Origin: Viridothelium virens
Taxonomy: Eukaryota > Ascomycota > Dothideomycetes > Trypetheliales > Trypetheliaceae
NCBI GenBank assembly: GCA_010094025.1
Contig: ML991865.1
Location: 1 to 64,000 of the forward strand
Direction of reading: 5' to 3'
Length of the DNA: 64,000 bases
The notes beneath the pieces were generated by a model. That model saw only the letters and a program-made list of their open reading frames with translations, had not been told where the DNA came from and did no database searches. The translations under genes and the position numbers were made by a program. Of the stretch, positions 35,883-47,517 are shown piece after piece. Within the stretch, counting starts at the first letter, position 1; each line of letters begins with the position of its first letter.

Positions 35883-37904
35883 ATGTTTCCTTTCAATGGC
35901 GCACCACCTCCTTTTCCAAGTGTCTACGAGACGCAGCCTGCCCATCGAACTGAACCGTTTGGGGCCCCCATTTCTCAGCCCCAATCTTCACCCGGTCTCG
36001 CACTACAGCCAACTTCCATCACATCACCAAGTAATCCTGCTCCCAACTCGGACTCTGTAGTATCTTCCGCCACCAAAAGTGCACCTACTAGACCATCAAA
36101 GACCGGCCATGAGACGGCCGCGAAGCTGCGCGCAGACTGGGAGACAGCCTGGGCAAGCCAGTCCATGGCGGTATGTATATGTTCAGTACTTTGAAACCTC
36201 TGCGCTCTTTTGCCTCAAGATCGTCGAAGTTCCCTCTACATTCTTCATTTGCGTCTTCCTGTGTTTGGTGAATGTCCTAGTATCGAGCTTGTTTTCCCTA
36301 CCCCTGGAGAATGTGGTCAGGCAAATCCAAATAATACTTCCAAACTTGGCGTGATGAAAAAGTAGCCTGCATATTCCATCTTCAAGTCCCTCCTAAATCA
36401 GAGCTTACCTTCACATAGCCCCCTCCACCGGCCATGTACAATTCGCGTGAAGAGATGATCGAATCAGCGAAGCATTTCACCAAACGACACGGATATGATC
36501 TCGTTATTGGGCATTCTACTAAAAAGCACGGCGAATTTGCACGTTGCTGGCTTATGTGTGAATTGGGCGGAGAGTATCGAAATCGCCACCACCTTCAGCC
36601 GGGAGATCGTAAGCGTAAGCGGGAGTCACGGAAGACAAATTGTCCCTTTAAGCTGCTAGGATCCAGAAAACGTCATGAGACGCAGTGGCTTCTTTCTGTC
36701 AAGGATGGCAGACACAATCACGATGTCATCTCGAAACCCGGCGAGGAAGAAATTGTTGACTCTGACTTTCCAGATCTGGAAGATGCCTTATACCGATGGC
36801 ACAGAGAGGCTCTGCTCCAAAACAACGATGCCGCAGTCCATGGCAATACTCTCAAAGCCAAGGCGCTGGAATTCTGGCACACTATGCCACAATATCAGAA
36901 CCTTGAACCCCCCGATTTTGGGGGAGATTGGGTCAAGGCTTATCGCCGACGCCACGGCTTCCCCATCAAAATGGTTACCAAGACTCAACACAAGACGTCC
37001 ACCCCTTCCAATCTCACAATGAGCTCCGTTAATGCCCAACGTCTCATGGACGCTACCCAGACTCCGACTCCGACTCCCGTCGTTGATCCTGCACTTGGGA
37101 ATGACACGAATGCCGGTAGTGACTTTCGCCTTCCCCCTTCTGCTACTCGTCTTATTCACGCCTTGCCTGCCGCTAACCAATCCCTCATTAACTCCATTGC
37201 CTCCCACGTTGCTACCGAAATGCGCTACAACGATGCTTCACACGACTTTCTCCACGTCCTTCGCGTCCTGTCTCTCTCTCTGCATATCCTTGCCTCGGAG
37301 TCGTCACCCCCTTCCTCTACTATCTCTAATTACGATCCCACTTCCATCATTCTTGCCGCCCTTCTCCACGACATCGCCGACCGAAAATATATTCCTCCAT
37401 CCGCGACCGCCTCGGCCGAAAATGTCATCGCTGCGACCCTCCTCGACCACGGGAGTTCCGACGCGCTGGCTCTGAAAGTTCAAATGATTGCCCGTAATGT
37501 TAGCTTCAGCGCCGAACAAGCAAATCCGCGCATGAATCGCGCTGTCGTGGGCCAGCATCCGGAATTGGCGGTCGTGCAGGACGCAGATCGGCTGGAGGCG
37601 ATTGGAGCAGTGGGAATTGGCCGGACTTTTACGTACGGGGGTGCGAAGACGGGAGCAGTGGGTCACGCAGGGCGTGGGCTCCAGGACACTCTCGTGCATT
37701 TTGGAGAGAAGTTAGAACGAGTGGAGGCTCTGATGAAGGTGCGTAGTCCCATTCCTACTATGTCTAGATATCTGAAGCATTGAGATAACGGATGCCGACT
37801 CTCTTTAGACTGATACGGGGAGGCGTCTGGCAAGAGAGCGGACCGAAAGATTGGCTGTATTTAAGCAGTGGTGGCAGGAAGAGACGGCGCTTGCTAGCAC
37901 TTAG
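35883..37904 (+). CDS. FAR1-like zinc / CENPB-type HTH / HD-phosphohydrolase fusion protein
   Basis: Predicted 567-aa protein in three exons: 35883-36170, 36419-37738 and 37809-37904 (introns 248 and 70 bp, phase 0). Residues 1-101 are Pro/Ser-rich. Residues ~105-200 look like a FAR1/WRKY-GCM1 zinc DNA-binding domain: Cys139, Cys143, Cys171, His195 and His197 (RCWLMCELGGEYRNR, TNCPFKLLGSRKR, GRHNHDV). Residues ~214-277 resemble a Tc5/CENPB-type helix-turn-helix (LEDALYRWHREALL, KAKALEFW, WVKAYRRRHGF). From Met297 the frame continues into an HD phosphohydrolase of the YedJ type: HDFLHVLRV (371-379), LLHDIADRKY with HD 413-414, and VQDADRLEAIGAVGIGR with Asp484. The last exon adds the family's usual tail TDTGRRLARERTERL. 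Exon 2 carries all three domains without a stop. A separate HD gene starting at 37019 is the main alternative. Confidence 0.7.
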
Positions 37905-38134
37905 CGCCTCGCCTCGATGTCAACAAGATACTGTACGCCCTGCTCATATTCTCGTAAGTGAGATCTGCTTCTCAAGCTACGTATCGCCATTGACTCATAA
38001 AGTTTGTCAGTCTTAGCCTACACGATAGTTCACATGCATCATTTAGTGAGAGAGATTCATCAGGAAATCAAAAGCCTACACGGCTTCGTCTCACCTCAGT
38101 CGTCCTATACATCCACGAAATTCGCCCGTCATTT
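37905..38134. other. Convergent spacer between the fusion gene and CLPX
   Basis: These 230 bp lie between two 3' ends; no feature is recognised. Confidence 0.6.
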
Positions 38135-40349
38135 TTAAGCAGACCCCGCGACCTTGACTTTCTCTCTGTACTCCTCGAAACTCTGGCTTTCATTTCCTAC
38201 TTCCCCCACTCCGGTCTCTTCTCCGCCATTTCCGCCTCCATCACCTCCCGAACTAAAATCAGGCTTCTCTGGTTTGGGCGCCTCACCCCTTTTCTCAGCT
38301 TCCCAGGCCTCCTCCTCGGCAGCAATTAGGTTATAGAAGCGCTGCTGCTCACCACGGGGGAGGTAGATAGGTGGGCACTCGCGACGGACCACAGAACGGG
38401 TGATCAGGATGTGTTTGATAGGCGAGCCTACAGTAACCATTTGTTAGCAAAGGTGGGTGCAATCCTAGTCTCTATGAGTGCAGGCTGAACAAGTAGCAGT
38501 ATCCTGTGGAAAAGCTCGGGCTGCTGAGTCGAAGGGTGGATCTGTATTGCCAAAAGAGAAAAGAATTCAAGAATGCGAGAGAACGAATAAACGGCTCAAA
38601 CTGACCAGGCACGTCAAACATTCCCTCTCCCACCACCCTCTCCATCACTGTCCGTAGTCCCCTGGCCCCGGTCCCCATCTCCCGCGCCTGCCCGGCCATT
38701 TCCCACAGCGCAGCCCCGGTAAACCGCAGCTCAGCGCCGGATAATGCAAATAACTGTTCGTACTGGCGCAGTAGGCTATTACGTGGCTCGGTGAGGACAC
38801 GTACGAAGGATGCATGGTCGAGGGGTGCAACAGCACACGTAACGGGGATGCGGCCAATGAGTTCAGGGATGAGGCCGTAGCGGTGGAGATCAGTAGGAAT
38901 GACGAGATCGAGGGTGTTGTGGGATTGTTGCAGGTTCGGCAGTGGAGAATTTTGGGGCGAAGGAGCTTGTTGGGGAAGACCCGTGGACGCGGGCGCGCCA
39001 AATGGGGCTTTGGGCTGAGAGGATTGTTCGTTAAATAGTGTATAAAAGGGAAGGTGTTTGCGAAAAAGCTCGTCTTCGCCAGCGAGCATGGTATCATGAG
39101 AATCGGATCCATCTGTGGAGGTTGACCGCACCTGAGCCCCAAAGCCAATGCTGCCTTTGGATATGCGGTCGAGGATCATCTTGTGAAGGCCTATAAAAGC
39201 CCCAGTACAGATGAAGAGAATGTTATCAGTGCGGACGTTAAATACGTCCCCTTTGTTTCCGCTGCCTTGGGCTGGAGTTGTTGGGCCTGCTCCTAAGGGG
39301 CTATTGCTACTAACATTGTTCAACGGTTGACCCATGCCAGAACCTCCCCTTCCACTTCCACTTCCAGGACCTGGCCCGTGGCCGCCTTGGGCATTCCGCT
39401 CTTGCTTCGCGGTAACTTGGACTGTTGTTCCTTCGACAATCTTTAACAGTGCCTGCTGCACACCTTCACCACTTACGTCCTTTCCATGACTCACCCGCGC
39501 CATTGCGATTTTGTCAATCTCGTCTAAGCAAACGATCCCTCTTTCGGCCTTTGTAACATCCCAATTAGCTGCACTTAATAATCGGGATATGCAAACATCG
39601 GCATCTTCTCCGATATAGCCTGCTTGGGTAAATGGGGTACAGTCTGACATGCTAAAGGGTACTTCAAGTACACGAGCGAGGGTCTTTGCCATGAGAGTTT
39701 TCCCCACGCCGGACGGACCGAGCATCAAGATATTGGACTTTTCGATGGTCATAGGGGAGGCGTCGTGGAGAGGTTGAGAGCCGAGTGGTGGATTGGAGGA
39801 TTGATGAGTGTAGGATTGCGGATGGTTTGGCGGATACAGATTGATGGTATGCTGCTGGCCTGGGAACTCATCTGGAGAGAAGGCACTTTAGCAATACATT
39901 CTAGGACAATATCTAGCTTTCAATAGCGAATCTTAAGCACCTTCGACAGGGTGTCTAGAGCTCATCTCTCTTCGCGCCTGGGTAGCCAGCATTTCCTCCT
40001 CTTCTTCTTCGCGCCGCTGTATCTCTTGTATTCTCTGATAATGATTATACACCGCTACGCTCAAGATCTTTTTTGCTCGCTCTTGTCCAACTACGAACTG
40101 ATCCAGATGCGACTTGAGCATTTTCGGTGTTATCCGAGTACTGTAAATCTGGGCGTCACCGAGAGGTCCACTGGTGGGCTGTCCTGGCTCGTAGAAGCCT
40201 GTAAAACCTTGGTTCGCAAAGTCTGAGCGATGATACTGTCCAGAACATCTTGAGGCGCTTGAATGGAAGCTCCGGCCGATTGAGGCAAGTGCGAGATACG
40301 ATAGCCGGGCCTGAGGTGAGACGGGAATGGTCCAAGTAACGGGTTTCAT
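38135..40349 (-). CDS. mcx1: Mitochondrial ClpX-type AAA+ unfoldase (Mcx1)
   Basis: Predicted 655-aa protein in three exons: 40349-39941, 39871-38606 and 38427-38135 (introns 69 and 178 bp). The N-terminus [20 protein letters not shown] is basic and Ser-rich, suiting a mitochondrial presequence; no ClpX zinc-binding domain is present. The AAA+ core shows [20 protein letters not shown], Walker A GPSGVGKT (188-195), Walker [11 protein letters not shown] (Asp253-Glu254) and the IGF loop (378-380, within SIGFGAQV). Compared with bacterial ClpX there are two long low-complexity insertions, one Gly/Ser-rich after the Walker B helix (about residues 298-345) and one Pro/Gln-rich after the IGF loop. 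The C-terminal domain includes [13 protein letters not shown]. Family role: ATP-driven unfolding in the matrix, with ClpP where present. It is divergent from GBE1. Confidence 0.9.
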
Positions 40350-41085
40350 GGTATTCCGGGGAGAAAAAAGAAAGGACACATGCGCGGAGGTGGGAGTAAC
40401 AGTAGTACACGATGGCGGCGTGTGTTTCGGAGGTAGAGGGAATGTGAATGAAGTTTCTTAGACCGTGTTCCTCTCGTCTCCACGACGAAGTAATCTAGTT
40501 CGCATTTACTCCGCAGACGCCGCAGCTATCATTACAGCGGGGCGGATTTGCTACGCTACCTAGTACCCTCCGTGCCCTCTACTCCCTCGTACACATGTAA
40601 GCACACACAGCTCGCTTGATACCCTGATCCTGACACGCCTGGTCCTTGCGTCTCCCGAAATGCGTATCGATAACAGGAGAACCAGAAGTGTTGCCATCTG
40701 TAATGCAGCAGTTCGACAGAGCTCGTCTCAGGCTCCAGCTATCTCTGGAGCATTTCCATTGCCTCGTCTACACTTACATCCCGGAAGCCAGGGATATTCT
40801 GGAAATCAGGGATTGAGATTCGCAGCCTCGCCAAAGGCCCGACAGCTGCAGGATGACGTTCCCAGAGCCGATCCTGGAGGTTTGGGAATCAACAGCAACG
40901 GCTTGCGCTTGTGAAAGTTGACCAACGCGGGGCTGGTGGGGCTATGGGGATATTAATCACTTTGTCGCGCGACTCTGTGTACAACATCCAATATTTGATG
41001 CGTGATTCTCAGCTCAAATTTCTCGACGATAAATCCTATTACTCCCCTTCCATCCACCTCCCTTCTCCCATCGCGCGAAAGCAAC
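40350..41085. promoter_or_regulatory. Divergent promoter region of MCX1 and GBE1
   Basis: This 736-bp spacer lies between divergent starts. An 84-codon plus-strand frame (40660-40914) begins with ATG but shows no conserved features; it could be an upstream ORF of the branching enzyme transcript. Just before the GBE1 ATG the sequence is C/T-rich (41040-41070). Confidence 0.45.
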
Positions 41086-43567
41086 ATGGATCCTCTTAAT
41101 CAGACTTCAGACAACTCAATTCAGGGTGATACGGCAGGTGGCGTACCCAACGATGGCACTGGTACACCTCTGGAGGTCGAATAGCCAAACATCGCTGATT
41201 CTGCCTAGGCGTCATTCAGCTTGACCCGTGGCTTTCTCCTTTCAAGGATGCTCTCAAGAGCCGACATAGCAAGGTACAGCAGTGGATAAGGACAATCAAT
41301 GACACCGAAGGCGGTCTCGGGAAATTCAGCAGAGTATGGAAACCTATACGTATGGTGGACATACACTAAAGGTTGGGCAGGGTTACGAGAAATTCGGCTT
41401 TAACGTACGCGACAATGGTGATATTGTGTACAGAGAGTGGGCTCCTAATGCCATGCGAGCATACCTGATCGGAGACTTCAGTAAGCAGCAAGACTTTCCT
41501 CCGCGAAAAAAACCGGTCTGATGCATATTGCAGATGGTTGGAATCGTGATTCGCATCCAATGACGAAGGACCATTTTGGTGTGTGGGAAATTGTCCTTCC
41601 AGCAGTTGATGGGCACACAGCGATACCGCATGATTCTAAAGTCAAAGTCAGTGACACGTGTCGCAGCCTATCGGAACACTGTTCATCTAACCGCTCTCAG
41701 ATCTCAATGGTTGTACCCAACGATCATGCACGACAAGAACGTGTACCAGCTTGGATCAAACGCGTAACTCAGGACCTCCAATTCTCCCCTACGTACGATG
41801 CAAGGTTCTGGAATCCACCTAGAGACCAGCAGTACGTCTTCAAACATCCGCGGCCGAAGAAACCGGCAAGCGCAAGAATTTACGAGGCACATGTTGGGAT
41901 TTCTTCCCCGGAGCCAAAAGTCGCCTCATATAAGGAATTCACGCACAACGTGCTTCCTCGCATTCGAGATCTTGGGTACAACGTGATCCAATTGATGGCA
42001 GTGATGGAACATGCATATTATGCCAGCTTCGGATATCAGATCAACAGCTTCTTTGCTGCAAGCAGTCGATACGGGTACCCGGATGATTTGAAAGAATTAA
42101 TAGATACAGCGCATGCCATGGGTCTTGTGGTTCTGCTAGATGTAGTTCACAGTCACGCCTCGAAGAATGTGGAAGACGGCCTCAACATGTTCGATAATAC
42201 AGATCATATGTATTTTCACGAAGGTACAAAAGGTCGGCATGAGCTATGGGACAGCAGATTATTCAACTACGGCAGTCACGAGGTTCTTCGGTTTTTACTT
42301 TCCAATCTTCGTTTTTGGATGGAGGAATATCAGTTTGATGGCTTCAGATTTGACGGTGTTACCAGCATTCTCTACACTCATCATGGGATTGGAACGTGAG
42401 TGGTGCCGTTCTGCCTCAAGAATTAGTGCTAAAAGTGACAGTGGGTTCTCTGGAGGTTATCACGAGTACTTTGGCTCCGGCGTCGATGAAGAAGGTGTCG
42501 TCTATTTGATGCTCGCCAACGAGATGCTACACAACATTTACCCGTCCTGTATTACCATTGCTGAAGACGTATCAGGCATGCCTGCTTTATGTCTCGCCTT
42601 ATCACTTGGTGGCATTGGCTTCGACTATCGCCTCGCAATGGCGATACCAGATTTGTACATCAAGTGGTTGAAAGAGAAGCAAGATATAGACTGGGATATG
42701 GGCAATCTTGCCTTTACTCTCACCAACCGCCGCCATGGCGAGAAGACGATTGCCTATGCCGAATCTCATGATCAAGCGTAAGCCCTCCAAGCCCCCTTTT
42801 TCCTAATTCTCACGCGATATATACTCATGGAACTTTGCTAGTCTCGTCGGCGACAAATCACTTCTAATGTGGCTTTGCGATGCGGAGCTCTACACCAACA
42901 TGTCAACTATTTCCCCTCTCACTCCGGTTATCGAGCGTGGCCTTTCCCTGCACAAAATGATCCGGCTCGTGACACATGGCTTAGGTGGCGAGGGCTATCT
43001 GAATTTTGAGGGCAACGAATTCGGACATCCGGAATGGCTCGACTTTCCTCGCGCTGGTAACGCCAATTCTTTCCACTACGCACGTCGGCAATTTAACCTT
43101 GTTGATAATCAGTTACTGCGGTATCGGTTCCTCAATGAATTTGACAAGCGCATGCAGTGGAAGGAGGAAAGATACGGCTGGCTACATGGTCCACAAGCCT
43201 ACATCTCGCTGAAACATGAAGGGGACAAGGTCTTGGTATTTGAGCGGGCAGGTCTACTTTGGGTATTCAATTTCCATCCCAGCTCTAGCTTCTCGGACTA
43301 TAGAGTAGGCGTCGAACAGGAGGGTACATATCAAATTATAATCGATACTGATGCGGCAGAGTTTGGGGGACTGGGCAGAATCCAGCAGGGGACTAGATTC
43401 TTCACGACGGATTTTGCGTGGAATGGGAGAAAGAACTTCTTGCAAGTTTATGTACCTTGCAGAACGGCAATCGTATGTCCTTCCCCTCTAGCTGTATGTG
43501 ACAATGGCCAAGACCCATAATACTCACGACTTTGTAGGTTCTAGCACTGGAGAGTACAATCGAGTGA
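41086..43567 (+). CDS. gbe1: 1,4-alpha-glucan branching enzyme
   Basis: Predicted 701-aa protein in eight exons: 41086-41161, 41209-41333, 41381-41480, 41534-41646, 41701-42395, 42442-42777, 42842-43472 and 43538-43567. It starts MDPLNQTSD, then [20 protein letters not shown] and a CBM48-type region ([23 protein letters not shown]). GH13 regions are intact: LLDVVHSH (Asp285), DGFRFDGV with nucleophile Asp356, IAEDVSG with acid Glu411, and ESHDQA with Asp480. The last 9-codon exon gives the family end VLALESTIE. It makes alpha-1,6 branches in cytosolic glycogen. Length equals other fungal enzymes (~700 aa). The fourth intron (41647-41700) is 54 bp without an in-frame stop, so retention would keep the frame; homologues lack the insert as I remember them. 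Confidence 0.96.
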
Positions 43568-43873
43568 TACAGAACTGACAGCGGACATGGCGACGAGTAA
43601 GTAGATGCAACCCTTTGAAGGAATGAGCTCTTAGCGACAAATTATCCATTTAATATGACGAATCTTTCAACATTCTATTTACGTCAAGTCACATTAGCTT
43701 CCGATTTCATATCGTCATGACTGCTACTCGATTTCGCATCCAGCAAACAGTGCGGGATCCTTGAACCCAACGACTGAGACCACCCAAGTGGTTCTAATAC
43801 ATTGTCTAACGGACAGTTTACTACCTCAAAGTGGGAGCTTCTTACAGAGACTGGCTAGATGAGAAGCCTGCTT
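43568..43873. other. Convergent spacer, GBE1 and secreted protein gene
   Basis: About 300 bp between 3' ends; nothing recognised. Confidence 0.5.
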
Positions 43874-45112
43874 TCACTTTAAAAATGTAACGTAAAATGT
43901 CATTGCAATACCCCCAATAGTGGCAGCTCCTGCGGCGAGATTATCGATTGCCTTCAATGTTGGCCGAATCTTGGGCTCATCAAGCATCCTCATACCTGAT
44001 GAACAATTGGCAGAATATGCTCAGAAAGATACGTACAGGCAACCACGAGAGACATGTTACTGTTTGCGACTGAATAAAAGCCGTCGATTATTGCATGTAC
44101 AAAGTTGCCTTTCAGCGGCTGAAACTGTCGAATCGTCGGTGCACTCCTGAAACTCCATACTCTGCGGTATTTGAGGCTCATCAACTGTCAGAATGTGTTA
44201 TGCACCTACGCCGCTGGGTACCTTGCCTAAGCTGACACCCGGATACTGGTAAATAGGTTGTTGCGTGCTCATGCTAGCTAGTCCACCTCCGTTGCAGTTC
44301 GTCTCAACCCAGATGACTTGGCCTTGCGCCTCCCCGTTGACTGTGAAAGGCGACTGATTGCAGTAGTTACCGGTGCTCGAGAGGTCATCTGTGGAGCATT
44401 GCCAGTCTGCGCCTCCCACAAAGGCTGTGTATTCGTATGCGCTGGTGGTCAAAGTGCCGCAGGAGGACAAATAGTAAGGAACAAAGGTGAAATAACCGCA
44501 GTTGCTGGTGGCATTGTCAGCCCTCGTGTGCGTTTCGGTTACAGTATAAGTGATAGAAGTTGAATAGGTGTAACTGGCACCGAAGTTGAAGGCTCCAGTG
44601 AGCTCGGCAGGAGTGACCTTCCCGCTATTGCCAGTAATGCCCACGTTAATAGACCAAGAGTTGGTCACTGTCGTGCTCTGTGTGCACATTAGCTCTGTTC
44701 TGTTAAGATGCTCGATGATCACGGAGACTCTGTGACTTACGTTGCCAGCTGAAAGTGTACAGCTATCCCCAGCCGTACAAGCACTATTCAGAAACGGTGA
44801 TTCTGGTCCAGGAAACCACAAATTGTTGACCTCACAGTAGGCTGAGCAAGTATCAGTCGTCTTGTCTGTATTCGCTAGACCTTCAGTGCAGTCACCCTTG
44901 GAATTCATCGTGTAGGCATGCGGACATGTCGTTGTGGATGTGTTCCACGGTGTATTCAGAGGATCCGGGCAAGCATTATTGGCGCCGTTTTGTTGTCTTT
45001 CGGCAAGAATCTTGACCAAATCTTCTCCTGCATTAGTAGATAGATCAGCGGGAACCGGTCCGGCCATAGAACCCAAAGCAAATGTGGAAACAGTCGCGAG
45101 AGAGAGCAACAT
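43874..45112 (-). CDS. Cysteine-rich secreted (effector-like) protein, possibly tail-anchored
   Basis: The start MLLSLATVSTFALGSMAG at 45112 is a clear signal peptide; the frame is open upstream, but this start fits secretion. Exon 1 is 45112-44741, followed by a 63-bp stop-free GTAAGT..CAG intron (44678-44740). The mature part has many Cys and Thr/Ser residues and the motif CGYFTFVPYYLSSCGTLTT, which recalls Celp0028-like secreted fungal proteins (from memory, moderate confidence). The simplest model ends at a TAA at 44198 (283 aa). However, the same frame after that stop is protein-like (VDEPQIPQSMEFQECTDD, QLCTCNNRRLL). Removing introns 44185-44238 and 43996-44070 gives a phase-consistent 348-aa protein (exons 44677-44239, 44184-44071, 43995-43874) ending in the hydrophobic tail AAGAATIGGIAMTFYVTFLK. 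Function unknown. Confidence 0.6.
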
Positions 45113-47517
45113 ATTGAGGAGTAATGATGATAGAAATGAGAGAGATTGCCGGTGGATGTGTGAGCGTTCTATGGGAGATACTCGGACTATAGCAAAATGA
45201 GCGCTCACTTACGGCTATTGCCTCTATCTTATATATAGAGATCTTTGATAAATATAGATTCTGCGCGCTCTTCACTTCGAAGCATTGCCTTGAAAATTTC
45301 TGGTTTGGGGTCAAAAGAGGATCTTACCAGGGCGATCCGCTCATCTTCATATGTCTATCCTCCATTAATGTATCTTTGCTCCAGTAAACCAACGAAAGAA
45401 TGCTGAGTATAACTCGGAGCAGTGTCCCAGACGGTAAGTGGTAGCAAGATAAGTTTATGCTCGGTGTTTCACCGCGCGGGCGTGGGCATGATTGACCCAA
45501 GCCTCAGCACGGAGGAAGGGACAGACAGGAGTCTGAGCGCTGCGTAGAGTATGCATCGTCAATCCATAATTGTGTACATTTTTCTTCCCCCTACATCGAC
45601 GCGCACTATTCAAAAGACCGGTGCTCGATTGAGAACAAGTGCTGCAATTCTCCGGTAAAACAGATCGCCCAAGTATCGATCATGGAAAGCACATTCCGAC
45701 TACGCAGCAGTGTAAATGGTGCAAGAAGAAACACCCACACCCTAGCTCGAGATAATTCACTCTGGCTTGAACCTTTGTTGGGTCCTTTCAAGGTGTGGGA
45801 CGTAAAAATGGGATATTAGAGAGACCTTGAACGGATGCTACGATACTAATGGATCCCCAAGACGTGTGGCCGTTACGGATTCGGCCACGACTTAGAACAC
45901 CGACATCTCTTAGCTAGCCTCATGGCGTCACGGACGTTCACGGGAAATGTGGTTCTGGACCTCACACCCGCAATATCACCGGTCTGGAAATTCTAGCAAG
46001 TCAAGCCGTCAATCAGGCACCGACAGGCTACTCCATAGCTTGGTTTGAACTACTTCATTGACGACACATTCCAGCTTTGCCAGTGTATAGAATCGTGGAG
46101 AGATGATCCCTTAGAGTAAATCCAGTTTCTGGAACGTGTCGTATGGACGACGGTGTCTCAACATAGTGCGGTACACCTTCAGACTTACCGGACCGCACAG
46201 CTATCGTGTCGGTGTTGGCCCTGAATGGAATAAGCAAAGAAGTACCCAAAAAGGATCATCGAAGCACTGGCCTTGAGCTGCAAGTCGTAACTACTTGAGG
46301 TGAGTAAGGGTCCTCCTCTACCCTGTTGTCAGAGTTGCCTCTTCGTTAGCGAATTGCGGAAGCGTACCTTGACCAACAAGAAGCACTCGCTGAAAGACCT
46401 GGGCGTGGGCAATGGCAGTCTAGGCCAAGAGAGATGAGTTTGCAGCATTCTTGCAAACGCTGCGGCATCATGAGAGCAGTCTTTCGTCGAATGCTGGGGG
46501 GCTGGAAAATCGAATAATGTGGCTGAAACTCTAGCGTGAGCCTCTGCTGCAGGAACACGTCAAACTATCTTTCTTTTTCTTGATCCTACAGTACGATACG
46601 ACAGTATTTGACACATTTCAATGGACGCCTTGCGGAGTCAATCCAAATCGCGAAGAGCTTCCAACAGACCGTGCAGTTTCTGGTCGACGGAAAATCAGCT
46701 TCAGCTGATAATCTGCAAGGTGCATACCTAAAAATGAAAAGAGACTCCCATCTTGATTGCTTCTTTTTGTAGTTAGCAAGTCAATATACTTCACCGTCTT
46801 ACGATGTGATCCTACCTTACTGGACCGGCTCTTCGTGCGCCAAGGACAAAAAATAAGTACGAACATAGCGTTGGTGGTCCTTGTGTTGCACTTCTAGCAC
46901 TCTATCGTAACATCTTTCCTTACACATCTTCATCTTCTACACCTTTCCTGCAATGCTTTGCTCGCATTTGCATAAGTGCCGAGAAAGTAAGGGAAAGACC
47001 AGCATGTAGGACGCGGTTATGCCAATGATTGTTTGGTAGTGCTAGGACGAATCCAATCCGGTGAGCTGGACGTCGCACGTTCGGTAGACGCTTGAGTTTG
47101 CATAATGCATTTGTATGGATCATTGGCTCACATCATCGAGATAGGGCCATGACGATGATTATTTGGTTAAACCTACCGAGTTCCCCAATCTGGTAGTCTG
47201 GGTGTGCAACGCTACATGAAGCCGTTCAGGCATGCACCATGCAAGCTTGGAGGTTAGAACTGGAGATAAGTGGGAAGCGACTGCTAGACAGGACTGATTT
47301 ACAACGTGGTCACTGCAGACGCGACACGACACGACACTAGACCTGCCCTTCTTATCTCTCTCCATCTCGAGCCTTATTATTACCATTGTTCGAACTCATT
47401 GAAACCATGACATCAGACTTGTATTGGGGTATCACACGAAATCTTAACAAGTATACTGCATCTACACCGCGCATGATCTACCACGCATATTCCAAGGGGA
47501 TGATACTGTAGGGCTGG
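45113..47517. other. 2.4-kb interval without a recognisable gene
   Basis: Only reading frames of 60-82 codons occur, none resembling a known family. I see no terminal repeats, transposase or reverse-transcriptase motifs. The first few hundred bases should carry the promoter of the secreted protein gene. Confidence 0.5.

Noticed and set aside
40660-40914. 84-codon plus-strand frame upstream of GBE1
   Set aside because: It has a true ATG but no conserved features and does not splice in phase to the enzyme in an obvious way; left as a possible upstream ORF.
45113-47517. Remains of a transposon or virus-like element
   Set aside because: No polymerase, integrase, transposase or capsid motif and no terminal repeats could be seen here or in the other gene-poor intervals.
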